Of a DNA stretch of 64,000 nt, positions 44,678 to 53,148 are shown one piece after another. Each line of letters opens with the position of its first letter. Positions within the stretch are counted from its first letter, which is position 1. The position numbers were made by a program, and so were the translations under genes. The notes beneath the pieces were generated by a model, which saw only the letters and a list, made by a program, of their open reading frames with translations, searched no databases and was not told the DNA's origin. This DNA is from Lunatimonas salinarum (GTDB taxonomy: Bacteria > Bacteroidota > Bacteroidia > Cytophagales > Cyclobacteriaceae): NCBI RefSeq assembly GCF_017811155.1, contig NZ_JACVCV010000018.1, positions 29,413 through 93,412 on the forward strand, read 5' to 3'.

Positions 44678-46091
44678 TTACTTAAAATCGGGCTATTTTG
44701 CCGTGGTGCTGCTGTTATCAGCTTGGTCTGTACAAGGGCAGGATACCTTGGCTGTTGCAGAAACCACCCCAGCTGCCCCCAAGCCAACTCCAACAGGCCA
44801 AGTATTGGATAAAATCATCGCCAAGGTGGACAATTATATATTGTTGGAATCAGACCTACAAAAGGCCTATCTGGAAGCCGTTTCACAAGCCCAGCAGGGA
44901 TTTAAGACCCCGTCCAAGTGCGAGGTTTTTGAGTCGCTGGTAATCAATAAACTCATGGCCGCAAAAGCCGAGATTGACTCTGTTTTGGTTTCGGATGCGG
45001 AAGTGCTCATTCAAACCGATCAGCGCTTTAGCATGATCATGCAGCAGTTTGGTGGAGACGAGGAAACCCTGATCGAGGCCTACGGCAAAACCTCTGACCA
45101 GCTAAAAGCGGAACTTCAGGATGCGATCAAAGAGCAAATGATCGTCGGCAAAATGCAAAAGAAGATTGCAGAAGATGTCACCGTGTCTCCCGCTGATGTC
45201 CGCAAGTTTTTCGAGGCAATCCCTAAAGACTCCCTGCCTTTCTTTTCCGCCGAGGTTACCGTCGGCCAAATTGTAAAAAAACCAGAAGCCAACAAAGCGG
45301 AAAAAGACAAGGTATATAACTTTCTGGCAGGCCTGAAAAAGCAAATTCTCGACGGCGAAGCAGACTTTGCTACCTTGGCCTCCCAATACTCTGAAGACCC
45401 GGGATCCAAGATTCAGGGAGGAGATCTGGGATTCTTTCGTAGGGGAGAATTGGCGCCCGAATACGAAGCCATGGCTTTTGCCCTGCGTCCCGGAGAGATA
45501 GGTGATCCTGTAGAAACTATGTTTGGATTCCACTTGATTCAACTACTCGAGCGAAGAGGGACTACGTTCAATACCCGGCATATATTGATTACGCCAAAGC
45601 CTACCGAGGAGGATATCGTAAAAGCAGAGCAGTACCTGGATAGCCTTCGGCAAGTAATCGTCAACGAAGAAATCACCTTTGCCAAAGCAGCGAAGGAGTA
45701 TTCCGACGATCGGCAGACTTCTGACAACGGTGGCTTTTTTACCGATCCGGTGAATGGTTCCAACCGGCTTACTTTACGCACCTTGGAAGACCCCGTATTG
45801 TATTTTACCCTGGACAGTATGGAAGTGGGGACCATTACCACACCCATGCGTTTCGACGAGGTGGATCCGAGAAACGGGAGATCAGAACCCGCCGTACGTA
45901 TTTTGTTTTACAAAGAACGGTTTCCTGCCCATCGTGCAAACATCAATGATGACTACGAAAAACTGAAAGCCGCTACGCGCCGAAAAAAGGAAGAAGATAT
46001 TCTCAGCAAATGGTTTATACTCGCTAAAGAAGAAGTTTTCATCGACATCGACCCACAATACGACGAGTGTCAAGCGTTAAAAGATCGCTAG
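44655..46091 (+). CDS. SurA-like peptidyl-prolyl isomerase
   Basis: A 478-residue exported chaperone (signal YFAVVLLLSAWSVQGQ). SurA N-terminal features are VLDKIIAKVDNYILLESDL and CEVFESLVINKLMAAKAEID. Two parvulin domains follow: about 190-300 (FSAEVTVGQIVKKPE ... SEDPGSKIQGGDLGFFRRGEL ... FGFHLIQLLERRG) and about 300-410 (NTRHILITPKP ... SDDRQTSDNGGFF). An alternative ATG at 44670 would overlap the previous stop by 8 bp. Last gene of the three-gene chaperone unit, followed by a strong bidirectional terminator. Confidence 0.92.
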   Translation: MNLRFMNNYLKSGYFAVVLLLSAWSVQGQDTLAVAETTPAAPKPTPTGQVLDKIIAKVDNYILLESDLQKAYLEAVSQAQQGFKTPSKCEVFESLVINKLMAAKAEIDSVLVSDAEVLIQTDQRFSMIMQQFGGDEETLIEAYGKTSDQLKAELQDAIKEQMIVGKMQKKIAEDVTVSPADVRKFFEAIPKDSLPFFSAEVTVGQIVKKPEANKAEKDKVYNFLAGLKKQILDGEADFATLASQYSEDPGSKIQGGDLGFFRRGELAPEYEAMAFALRPGEIGDPVETMFGFHLIQLLERRGTTFNTRHILITPKPTEEDIVKAEQYLDSLRQVIVNEEITFAKAAKEYSDDRQTSDNGGFFTDPVNGSNRLTLRTLEDPVLYFTLDSMEVGTITTPMRFDEVDPRNGRSEPAVRILFYKERFPAHRANINDDYEKLKAATRRKKEEDILSKWFILAKEEVFIDIDPQYDECQALKDR

Positions 46092-46124
46092 CATTTCCAT
46101 ACCTAGAAAATCCCCGTCAAATAA

Positions 46125-46169
46125 AAAAGCCGGGGGAAGATCTACCCACGGGATCTTCCCCCGGCTTTT
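46125..46169. terminator. Bidirectional terminator
   Basis: A perfect 18-bp stem beginning AAAAGCCGGGGGAAGATC around a 9-nt loop, with T-runs on both sides, between the SurA-like gene (plus) and the sugar dehydrogenase-like gene (minus). Confidence 0.95.
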
Positions 46170-46199
46170 CTCATTTACCGATTTAAGCTTTTAGTACAA

Positions 46200-47912
46200 T
46201 CAATTTGTACCAACGACCCTGTACACTTTGCCATCAGGCTTGGTAAGGATGTAGAGTTCTCCCGACGCATCCCTTCCTAGACGGAGGTCCACGCGGTTAG
46301 TTCCGCAGAGTTCCGCAAGGGTTTTCACGTCACCGTTCCAACGTACCCGCCATTCATATATCGGCACAGATTTTCCAAATGCCAACTTATCGGTTTCCAA
46401 ATAGAATAACCTTCCCCTTACGATGTCTCCAAAAAAGTATTTGCCGTTAAGTTTTGGCTTTTTGTTTCCCCAATATTCAAAACCACCTGAAATGGCATTT
46501 CCCTCGTCGTGATCATACATAGCCACCGGGTAAGTGAACCCCCAGTCTGCATCGTTTTGGGGCAACTCAAACACCTGGTTGATATCTATCTCGTGGTCGA
46601 TTACCCAAATACCCTCCCGTATAGGCCAGCCATAATCCTCTCCCGGATGTACCATATAAATGGACTCTACTTTTCCCTGACCGATATTGGTTGCGAGTTT
46701 CTGCCCCGCCCTAGTCCAAGTGAGCCGATGAGGATTGCGAAAGCCATGGGTGTAGATTTCGGGTAGCTTCTTGGTATCTCCTACAAACGGATTCGACGGA
46801 GGGATACCGTAGTTTCCGTTTCGACTGTTTGTACCCGTTGGATCAATGCGAAAAATACTTCCCCAAGCCTGCGTAGGCCCGTGGGAAATGAAAGGGTATC
46901 CTGCGCCAAGACTTCCACCATCTCCGATACAGATGTACAGCAAACCGTAATCTTCGTCGCCGGGCTTGGCGAGTGGATTGAAGGTAAGTTCCTGCATCCC
47001 GTGGATACCGGTTACCATGTCTATGCGAAACAGCTCACGCCTCTCCCCTCGAAAAGGCTTGCTTTCGGGATTGTAGGCTCGCCATTCCTGCACCACCCAT
47101 TGAAGCGTTGACTTAATTGAATCTCCGTAGGCAAAATCCGCCGTGGCTGTACCCGGCTGCTCGGTATGAGACGTGTACAGTAAACCGTTTTTGGCAAACT
47201 CAGGGTGAAAAGCATAGCTCCCAAATCCGGTTCCAAGTCCTGGCTTATCGATGAAATGCGGCATTTCGGCCTTTACATCCAAGTAAACCTCTGAGGTTCC
47301 ATTCGTCAAATGATGCAGTTTGCCCCGCTGGTCGCTGATATATAATTCCCCACTAGCACTTTCATAATCCAACTTTACGATCCGAGTGCGGGGCATCTCT
47401 TCACTAGATAGCGGTAGCTGGGCCACCAACTCTAGGTCTACTACCAAGTCAGACAGCGGTATCGGCTCTGGTATGGGGTTGGTAACGGAGTCTGCTCTCG
47501 TCTGCTTAGCTTGCGCTGAGGCCTCAAATTGGTGCATGTAAGCGATCAGGGCATCAATACTCCCTTCCCCCAAATAAGAAAATCCCGGCATATAAGACTG
47601 GTACCTGGCAAAAAGCGCTTGGCCCCTCTCGTCACCAGAATCAATCACCTGGGTGGGATTGGCAATGAACGCCCTTAACCAATGTACAGATACTTCTCTG
47701 GTCAACCCTCCCAATCGTGGACCAATACCGTCTTGGTCAAATGCATGACAAGTGGCGCAGTTTTGCTCAAACAGCCTTTCTCCTTCGGCAAGCGTAAGTT
47801 GATCTATTCGAATCAAATCCTCTACTTTCTCCTCACGAGGAGAACAGGAAAAAGCTACTACGAATAAATAGAGTAGGATGTTCGTTCGGAAATTGGCTAC
47901 TGTGGGATTCAT
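46200..47912 (-). CDS. Cytochrome c / PQQ-dependent sugar dehydrogenase-like lipoprotein
   Basis: A 570-residue lipoprotein from the ATG at 47912, chosen because it gives a clean signal with lipobox FVVAFSC (Cys23); the upstream in-frame start at 47966 adds unmatched residues. A cytochrome c domain has CATCH at 52-56 and a methionine ligand candidate in YMPGFSYLGE. A six-bladed GSDH/sorbosone-dehydrogenase propeller follows (FHPEFAKNGLLYTSH, MQELTFNPL, LLYICIGDGG, GFRNPHRLTW, GEDYGWPIREG, FFGDIVRGRLFYL). It would oxidise a sugar or alcohol and pass electrons to its own heme. Confidence 0.9.
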   Translation of the reverse strand: MNPTVANFRTNILLYLFVVAFSCSPREEKVEDLIRIDQLTLAEGERLFEQNCATCHAFDQDGIGPRLGGLTREVSVHWLRAFIANPTQVIDSGDERGQALFARYQSYMPGFSYLGEGSIDALIAYMHQFEASAQAKQTRADSVTNPIPEPIPLSDLVVDLELVAQLPLSSEEMPRTRIVKLDYESASGELYISDQRGKLHHLTNGTSEVYLDVKAEMPHFIDKPGLGTGFGSYAFHPEFAKNGLLYTSHTEQPGTATADFAYGDSIKSTLQWVVQEWRAYNPESKPFRGERRELFRIDMVTGIHGMQELTFNPLAKPGDEDYGLLYICIGDGGSLGAGYPFISHGPTQAWGSIFRIDPTGTNSRNGNYGIPPSNPFVGDTKKLPEIYTHGFRNPHRLTWTRAGQKLATNIGQGKVESIYMVHPGEDYGWPIREGIWVIDHEIDINQVFELPQNDADWGFTYPVAMYDHDEGNAISGGFEYWGNKKPKLNGKYFFGDIVRGRLFYLETDKLAFGKSVPIYEWRVRWNGDVKTLAELCGTNRVDLRLGRDASGELYILTKPDGKVYRVVGTN

Positions 47913-48049
47913 GTGATGTTTGGACGTTAAAAGAATGGCTAAAATAGCGGGATTTTTTTGAATCAAAAAACTCCCCTATTCCTTTAGTTCGTTCATCAAA
48001 GTTTAGAGTGAATTATCTGTTACTTGAGCATCTTGACGATTACCTAATT

Positions 48050-48325
48050 CTAATCATGCAATTTTTCTCCTAAATACTCTTTATACAATCTAACTGCTCT
48101 TTTTAAATGAGACTTTGTACTTGATGATAACTTCTGATATCTTTCTGACTTGGAAAAGCCATAGGTGACTTCAGGCTCATGAAGCGTCATATCATCAATA
48201 TCAATTATCTCGTCAGCTCTTAGAAGATGGGATCTAACATCTCTTGAGCTTCTTTCCTTCAGGTTTTTTTTTGATTGAAGCCATTTTACAAATTCCTGAT
48301 CAATTGATTTTCTTTTCTTGTACAT
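48050..48325 (-). CDS. Small basic protein overlapping the methyltransferase gene
   Basis: A 91-residue basic protein whose gene overlaps the end of the methyltransferase gene by 40 bp. It resembles no family I can name with confidence. Its layout (EFVKWLQSKKNLKERSSRDVRSHLLRADEII then LSSSTKSHLKRAVRLYKEYLG) looks like the small helical modules found beside or fused to restriction enzymes and at the N-terminus of tyrosine recombinases. It may assist DNA binding or regulate the system. AT-rich like its neighbours. Confidence 0.65.
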   Translation of the reverse strand: MYKKRKSIDQEFVKWLQSKKNLKERSSRDVRSHLLRADEIIDIDDMTLHEPEVTYGFSKSERYQKLSSSTKSHLKRAVRLYKEYLGEKLHD

Positions 48326-49218
48326 ACATATGCCAAATGGTGTTTAAAAACTGCTTTAGCTACATACTCAGCGAGCTTTATCGGAACAGCATTTCCGATG
48401 AGTTGCTCATTGGTTGTCTTTGAGTTAGATGGGAATATGAAGTCTTTTGGAAAGGTTTGAATTAAAGACCTCTCAAATGTTGAAAGTTCTCTTATCCCGT
48501 CAATTTTTACAGGATCATTAGGATGTCCAGTATAACCTGCCGGAACAGGTCTATTTACTCCACGTATCGTTGGAGAAGGCTCATCAATAGAAAATATCGC
48601 TCTTCGACTATAATTTCTAGGATGTCTATAATAAAACTCAACATCAAAAACTCCATTAAAAAAGGCTCGGATAGTCATAGGACTATTTGATAAATTTTTC
48701 TTTAAATCATACAAAAGGAACCCATCAAGTGAATTTTGCAAGCCAATTGAAAAAAACCTCTTCCGTTTCTGAGGAGCACCGCATAGGCTAGCGTCAAGAA
48801 CAACTTCTGTGATACCGTAACCGGAATCCTTTAATATTTTTCGAGCACCTTTATAGGCCAAGCTGTTTCGTGATCTATCTACATTTTCCATCACGTACCA
48901 TTTGGGCCGAACACTTGCAACTATCTCTGCAAATGATCTGGTTAAGTCAGCTCGATTTCCCTCAAGTCTTTTTCCAGCATGAGAGAAGTCCTGGCATGGT
49001 GGTCCACCGAAAATTATATCAGGATTTGCACCAGATATATCTTTCAAGTACAACTTATAATTACTTAGATCAGCCTTTTCAATGGGATGTTCAAAGTTCT
49101 TCTTGTAACACTTAATGGCCTCATCCCAATACTCATAAGCTTTAATAACCCTAATATTTGCCATTTCAAAGCCGAGAGTCATTCCTCCACAACCCGAAAA
49201 AAGATCTATCCCTATCAT
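48286..49218 (-). CDS. DNA (cytosine-5) methyltransferase
   Basis: Modification enzyme of a type II system. The 310-residue protein has motif I DLFSGCGGMTLGFEMA (5-20), the catalytic PCQ loop GGPPCQDFSHAGKR (Cys75), motif VI ENV at 111-113, motif VIII-like CGAPQKRKRFF and the C-terminal motifs ERSLIQTFPKDF and QLIGNAVPIKLAEYVA. It appears complete. It is divergent from the restriction gene, sharing an 84-bp promoter region with a tandem GACGTC repeat. If the partner is HindVP-like, GRCGYC is the expected target. Confidence 0.95.
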   Translation of the reverse strand: MIGIDLFSGCGGMTLGFEMANIRVIKAYEYWDEAIKCYKKNFEHPIEKADLSNYKLYLKDISGANPDIIFGGPPCQDFSHAGKRLEGNRADLTRSFAEIVASVRPKWYVMENVDRSRNSLAYKGARKILKDSGYGITEVVLDASLCGAPQKRKRFFSIGLQNSLDGFLLYDLKKNLSNSPMTIRAFFNGVFDVEFYYRHPRNYSRRAIFSIDEPSPTIRGVNRPVPAGYTGHPNDPVKIDGIRELSTFERSLIQTFPKDFIFPSNSKTTNEQLIGNAVPIKLAEYVAKAVFKHHLAYVCTRKENQLIRNL

Positions 49219-49251
49219 TTCTTTGTCTTTATTAGTTTATTAACTTACAGT

Positions 49252-49259
49252 GCAATTTA
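49252..49259 (-). promoter_or_regulatory. Possible -7 box of the methyltransferase promoter
   Basis: On the minus strand TAAATTGC (one mismatch to TAnnTTTG) is preceded at 19 bp spacing by TTTTG (49279-49283), which lies inside the first GACGTC repeat unit. The spacing fits the Bacteroidetes -33/-7 pattern; this is inference. Confidence 0.4.
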
Positions 49260-49272
49260 CGTTAGATTTTAA

Positions 49273-49300
49273 TGACGTCAAAATATTGACGTCAAAATAT
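49273..49300. repeat. Perfect tandem 14-bp repeat containing two GACGTC sites
   Basis: TGACGTCAAAATAT occurs twice without interruption (49273-49286, 49287-49300), ending two bases before the nuclease start codon. Each unit contains the palindrome TGACGTCA and therefore a GACGTC site, which fits GRCGYC. See findings. Confidence 0.9.
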
Positions 49301-49302
49301 TT

Positions 49303-50364
49303 ATGACTAAAACTCAACCAGGACTTTACGGAATTCAAAACTCCAATCGCTCAGGAAATAATCTTTGGGGAAAAAATCAGTTTAACAGTACATTTCCAGC
49401 CTCTCTTGCATGCTATATGAGAGATAAAGCAATCAAGGCTGTCTATTTGTCGCTAGATTCTAATTTGAAAGTTCAAGCGTCGGAAATTGAAATAGATGAA
49501 GTCTTCAACACTAAAATTGAAAATTCAAAACTCTCCTTTAATTTTGAAACCAAGTATGATGCCTATCAAAAATTTGCTTTTGATGATATAAAAGGTATTG
49601 ATCTAGTTGTTTGTGATCAAAATTCGCAACTAAGAGCATTAGAAGTTAAGCTAACGGTAATTCCTGACAATAGCACAAGTAATCAAGATGAAAAAGATTG
49701 GGGTTCAGAAATTGTAATAAGACCTGCAACTACTTCTTATTCAGCATTAGGAATTGCGCATTCATGCGAGAGTGACTTTTCTCGAATTCGTAGTATCTTT
49801 GAGCCAGTTTGTTCTAAAATTCAACACTGGGATAGCATAATTGAGATAGACTCTAAAAGAACTAATATTTTGAGTTCGCTAAACACTTTTCAAATAGAAT
49901 TTAAAGAGAAGCAGAAACCATTTCTCATACAACCAATATGGAAGACAAAAGGTAAATCTCCGATCCTTGACGAAAACGCATTTGACCTATTTGTTTGGTC
50001 TGATTTTGCTATATGCAGACCTTTTATTGATAAGTCAAACGAAGGTACTGGCTATGTAAATCGATTCATGCGAAGTTCCGCTAGGCTTACTAGAATCCTA
50101 TATGAACTATCAACAACCCACAAAACCAACATTCAAAGGATTTATACTGAAATGGCTTTTGGCTTGCAAAGCGATAAAGAATTTGCATTAAGCGGCAAGG
50201 TCACTAAAAACTATATGAACCATGAGCGGAGGACAAGCCCAATATTAAAACCGCAAATCCTTAAAGAAATAATTTTAAACGGAGGAGAAAAAATGCTAAG
50301 TCCTGAGCGCAGATTCGATCAAACAATATATTATACGGCAGAGGGCCTTTTTGGAGCAATTTAA
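49303..50364 (+). CDS. Type II restriction endonuclease, HindVP-like
   Basis: The 353-residue product begins GLYGIQNSNRSGNNLWGKNQFNSTFPASLACYM, which I recognise as the start of the RE_HindVP family. A PD-(D/E)XK-like core is visible: GIDLVVCDQ (Asp100) and LEVKLTVI (Glu114, Lys116), with Asp and Glu spaced as in that superfamily. It lies divergently from a C5 methyltransferase, forming a type II pair. HindVP recognises GRCGYC, so this could share that specificity, but this is family-based inference. AT-rich compared with both flanks, consistent with horizontal acquisition. Confidence 0.75.
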   Translation: MTKTQPGLYGIQNSNRSGNNLWGKNQFNSTFPASLACYMRDKAIKAVYLSLDSNLKVQASEIEIDEVFNTKIENSKLSFNFETKYDAYQKFAFDDIKGIDLVVCDQNSQLRALEVKLTVIPDNSTSNQDEKDWGSEIVIRPATTSYSALGIAHSCESDFSRIRSIFEPVCSKIQHWDSIIEIDSKRTNILSSLNTFQIEFKEKQKPFLIQPIWKTKGKSPILDENAFDLFVWSDFAICRPFIDKSNEGTGYVNRFMRSSARLTRILYELSTTHKTNIQRIYTEMAFGLQSDKEFALSGKVTKNYMNHERRTSPILKPQILKEIILNGGEKMLSPERRFDQTIYYTAEGLFGAI

Positions 50365-50545
50365 TAGGCAGGGAGCAAATAAGACTACAACAAAACCTTA
50401 TCTACTATTCTACGAAAGATCCTCTTTTTGAATCAATACTTTCCGTACAATACTCAACTTACATTCCTGATGTAATGAACATATAAGTCCATAAAAGCAA
50501 TTGTTCGTTCCTGTAAAAACTGCACTTATTGATTCTTTCATTCCG

Positions 50546-50553
50546 TATATTTG
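50546..50553 (+). promoter_or_regulatory. Bacteroidetes -7 box upstream of the TonB-type receptor
   Basis: TATATTTG matches TAnnTTTG and lies 24 bp before the ATG at 50578. A TTG at 50529 is too close for the usual 19-21 bp spacing. Confidence 0.5.
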
Positions 50554-50577
50554 CAGATTACCCAAAATACGGATTGG

Positions 50578-53016
50578 ATGAAACACGCTTACCGCTTTTA
50601 TATCATTATTTCCCTGCTGTTGGTTGGGTCATTGGGTTCAGATAAACTGTCAGCCCAGCAACGCAGCAATGTAAAAATTACGGGTCGCATACTGGATGAC
50701 CAAAGTCAACAGGGATTGGGGTTTGCCACCGTCAGTGTATACACAGCGGATGGTGAACAGGACAGATTGGTCAACGGAGGCATTACCCAAGAGGATGGCC
50801 GTTTTAGCCTTGATATTCCCACAGGAAGCTATTACTTGCTCCTGGAGTTTATGGGCTACGACTCCCGTAGGATCGACGAAGTGCAGGTAACTTCCGAACG
50901 AGCGACGATCAATTTGGGGGACTTTCCCATGCAGCCCAGCACCGCGGCCCTGGACGAAGTGGTAGTTACCGGGGAAAAAACGCTGATGGAATTGAGCTTG
51001 GATAAGCGGATCTTTAATGTAGGCAAAGACCTGGCAAATGCGGGAGGATCGGCTACCGATATTCTGATGAATCTCCCATCCATCAACGTAGATCCCGAAG
51101 GAAACGTACGGCTTAGGGGCAGTGACAATGTACGTATTTTGATTGACGGAAAACCTTCTGGCTTGGTCAGCTTCAAGGGAAGCAGCGGTCTTCAACAGCT
51201 TCCTGCCAACCTAATTGAGTCTGTGGAAGTGATTACCAATCCCTCCGCCCGCTACGAAGCGGAGGGTATGGCAGGGGTTATCAACATTGTGTTGAAAAAA
51301 GAAAACTCACAAGGATTCAATGCATCCTTTGAAGGGATTTCCGGGAACCCTACCAACTTGGGCTTTGCGGCAAATCTGAACTACCGGCGCAAGAATATCA
51401 ACTGGTTTGTCAATTATGGCCTTGCCTACCGCAGGGTGCCCAGAGAGGGTTTTCTTCGGCAGGATGTCACGGTTCAGGATTCCACATTTTATACAGAGCA
51501 GTTTACGACAGGCACCGTGAACGGCATCAACAACAACATTCAGGCAGGCCTAGATTACTACTTTAACGATAACAGTATTCTCACCGGATCCTATCTATTC
51601 AGAAGAAGTGACGCAAAACGTATCACGGACATCCGCTACGAGGACTATTTGTCCAATGGCGTGATGGAAGGTTACTATCAGCGGCGTCAGGATGAAGACG
51701 AAAAGGAACCGAACTCGGAATATAATATCAGCTACAAGAGATCATTTGAGCAGGCAGGTCATCAATTAACCACTGCGGTCACTTATCTAGACTATTGGGA
51801 AAACTCTGACCAAGTATACACCGAGTTTGGGTTTCAACCCAACGGCACACCTATCCCATCCAGAAATTTGGTTCAGACATCCATAAACGATGAATTTGAA
51901 CGGCAATGGCTTTTCCAGTTAGACTATACCAAGCCGGTTTTTAAAGATGGAAATTTTGAAACCGGTATCAGAAGCAGTTTTCGGGACATGGAAAACGACT
52001 TTATCGTAAGTGAACAGCAAGAATCGGGTGATTTCGAGCCGCTCCCGGGGTTGGAGGATATCTTTCTGTACGACGAAAATATCCATGCTGCCTATGCAAT
52101 CCTGGGTAATAAAAACCAAAAGCTTTCTTACCAAGGAGGGCTTCGTGCCGAATACACCGACGTACAAACCACCTTGGTACGCGCCAATTCGGTAAATCCC
52201 CGCCAATATGCCAACCTATTTCCGAGCGCGCACGTGACCTACAACATCAGCCCAGATGATGCCATGCAGGTAAGCTACAGCCGGCGGATACGGCGGCCTT
52301 TTTACAATGACCTTAGTCCCTTCATGACATTTTCAGATGCACGGAATTTCTTTAGTGGAAACCCTGACCTGGATCCCGAATTCACCGATGCCTACGAGCT
52401 CGGACACATCAAGTACATGGACAGAGGATCGATCTTTTCTACCGTTTATTTTAGAAATACCAAAGACAAGATAGAGCGTATCCGAACAGTGGATGAAGAG
52501 GGGAATGCCATGACATTGCCGGAAAACCTGCTTTCCGAGCGGTCATACGGGGCAGAATTTACCAGCGACTTCAATCCCACTGAGTGGTGGAAAATAGACC
52601 TAAACCTAAACCTTTTTTACGCCCAAATAGATGGGAGCAACATCATGGAAGAATACAAGCGCGATACCTACAGTTGGTTTGCCCGATTTACCTCACGCTT
52701 CAGCCTACCCAATACGTTGGACATCCAAGTTCGCACCAACTACGAAGGAAGGCAGCGCGTAGCGCAAGGAATCAGAAAGGCGCTTTACTATGCCGATATT
52801 TCTGCCAGCAAGGATATATTCAACGGCAGAGGAACCCTTATCCTGAATGTGATGGACATTGCAAACAGCAGGCGTACCCGCATGGTCTTTGAGGGGCCTG
52901 GATTTTTGACCGAAAGCGATGTCCTTCCACGAAGACGGCAAATCAACCTCTCGCTCAACTACCGAATTCGGCAAAGTAAGACCGCTAAAAAATCGGATAT
53001 CCTGGGAGATGATTAA
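50578..53016 (+). CDS. TonB-dependent receptor-type outer membrane protein
   Basis: A large barrel protein (about 812 residues from the ATG at 50578, chosen because a signal peptide follows directly: YRFYIIISLLLVGSLGSDKLSAQ). A carboxypeptidase-regulatory-like domain (VKITGRILDDQSQQGLGFATVSVYTADGE) precedes the plug (ALDEVVVTGEK ... RGSDNVRILIDGKP ... IESVEVITNPSARYEAEGMAGVINIVLKK) and a long barrel. Outer membrane proteins of this OMP_b-brl_3 type transport unknown substrates; no SusD partner is adjacent. Confidence 0.92.
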   Translation: MKHAYRFYIIISLLLVGSLGSDKLSAQQRSNVKITGRILDDQSQQGLGFATVSVYTADGEQDRLVNGGITQEDGRFSLDIPTGSYYLLLEFMGYDSRRIDEVQVTSERATINLGDFPMQPSTAALDEVVVTGEKTLMELSLDKRIFNVGKDLANAGGSATDILMNLPSINVDPEGNVRLRGSDNVRILIDGKPSGLVSFKGSSGLQQLPANLIESVEVITNPSARYEAEGMAGVINIVLKKENSQGFNASFEGISGNPTNLGFAANLNYRRKNINWFVNYGLAYRRVPREGFLRQDVTVQDSTFYTEQFTTGTVNGINNNIQAGLDYYFNDNSILTGSYLFRRSDAKRITDIRYEDYLSNGVMEGYYQRRQDEDEKEPNSEYNISYKRSFEQAGHQLTTAVTYLDYWENSDQVYTEFGFQPNGTPIPSRNLVQTSINDEFERQWLFQLDYTKPVFKDGNFETGIRSSFRDMENDFIVSEQQESGDFEPLPGLEDIFLYDENIHAAYAILGNKNQKLSYQGGLRAEYTDVQTTLVRANSVNPRQYANLFPSAHVTYNISPDDAMQVSYSRRIRRPFYNDLSPFMTFSDARNFFSGNPDLDPEFTDAYELGHIKYMDRGSIFSTVYFRNTKDKIERIRTVDEEGNAMTLPENLLSERSYGAEFTSDFNPTEWWKIDLNLNLFYAQIDGSNIMEEYKRDTYSWFARFTSRFSLPNTLDIQVRTNYEGRQRVAQGIRKALYYADISASKDIFNGRGTLILNVMDIANSRRTRMVFEGPGFLTESDVLPRRRQINLSLNYRIRQSKTAKKSDILGDD

Positions 53017-53148
53017 TTCGCAGGATTTCTGCTGTCCTCTCTTCTATTCGGTCTAGCAATCAGCTGTTCCGTTACGGGTCAAAATAAGCAACATGGAAAC
53101 AGGTTCGTTACCCAAACACTTGCCCTGTTCGTTTGTTTTTGCTCTAAT

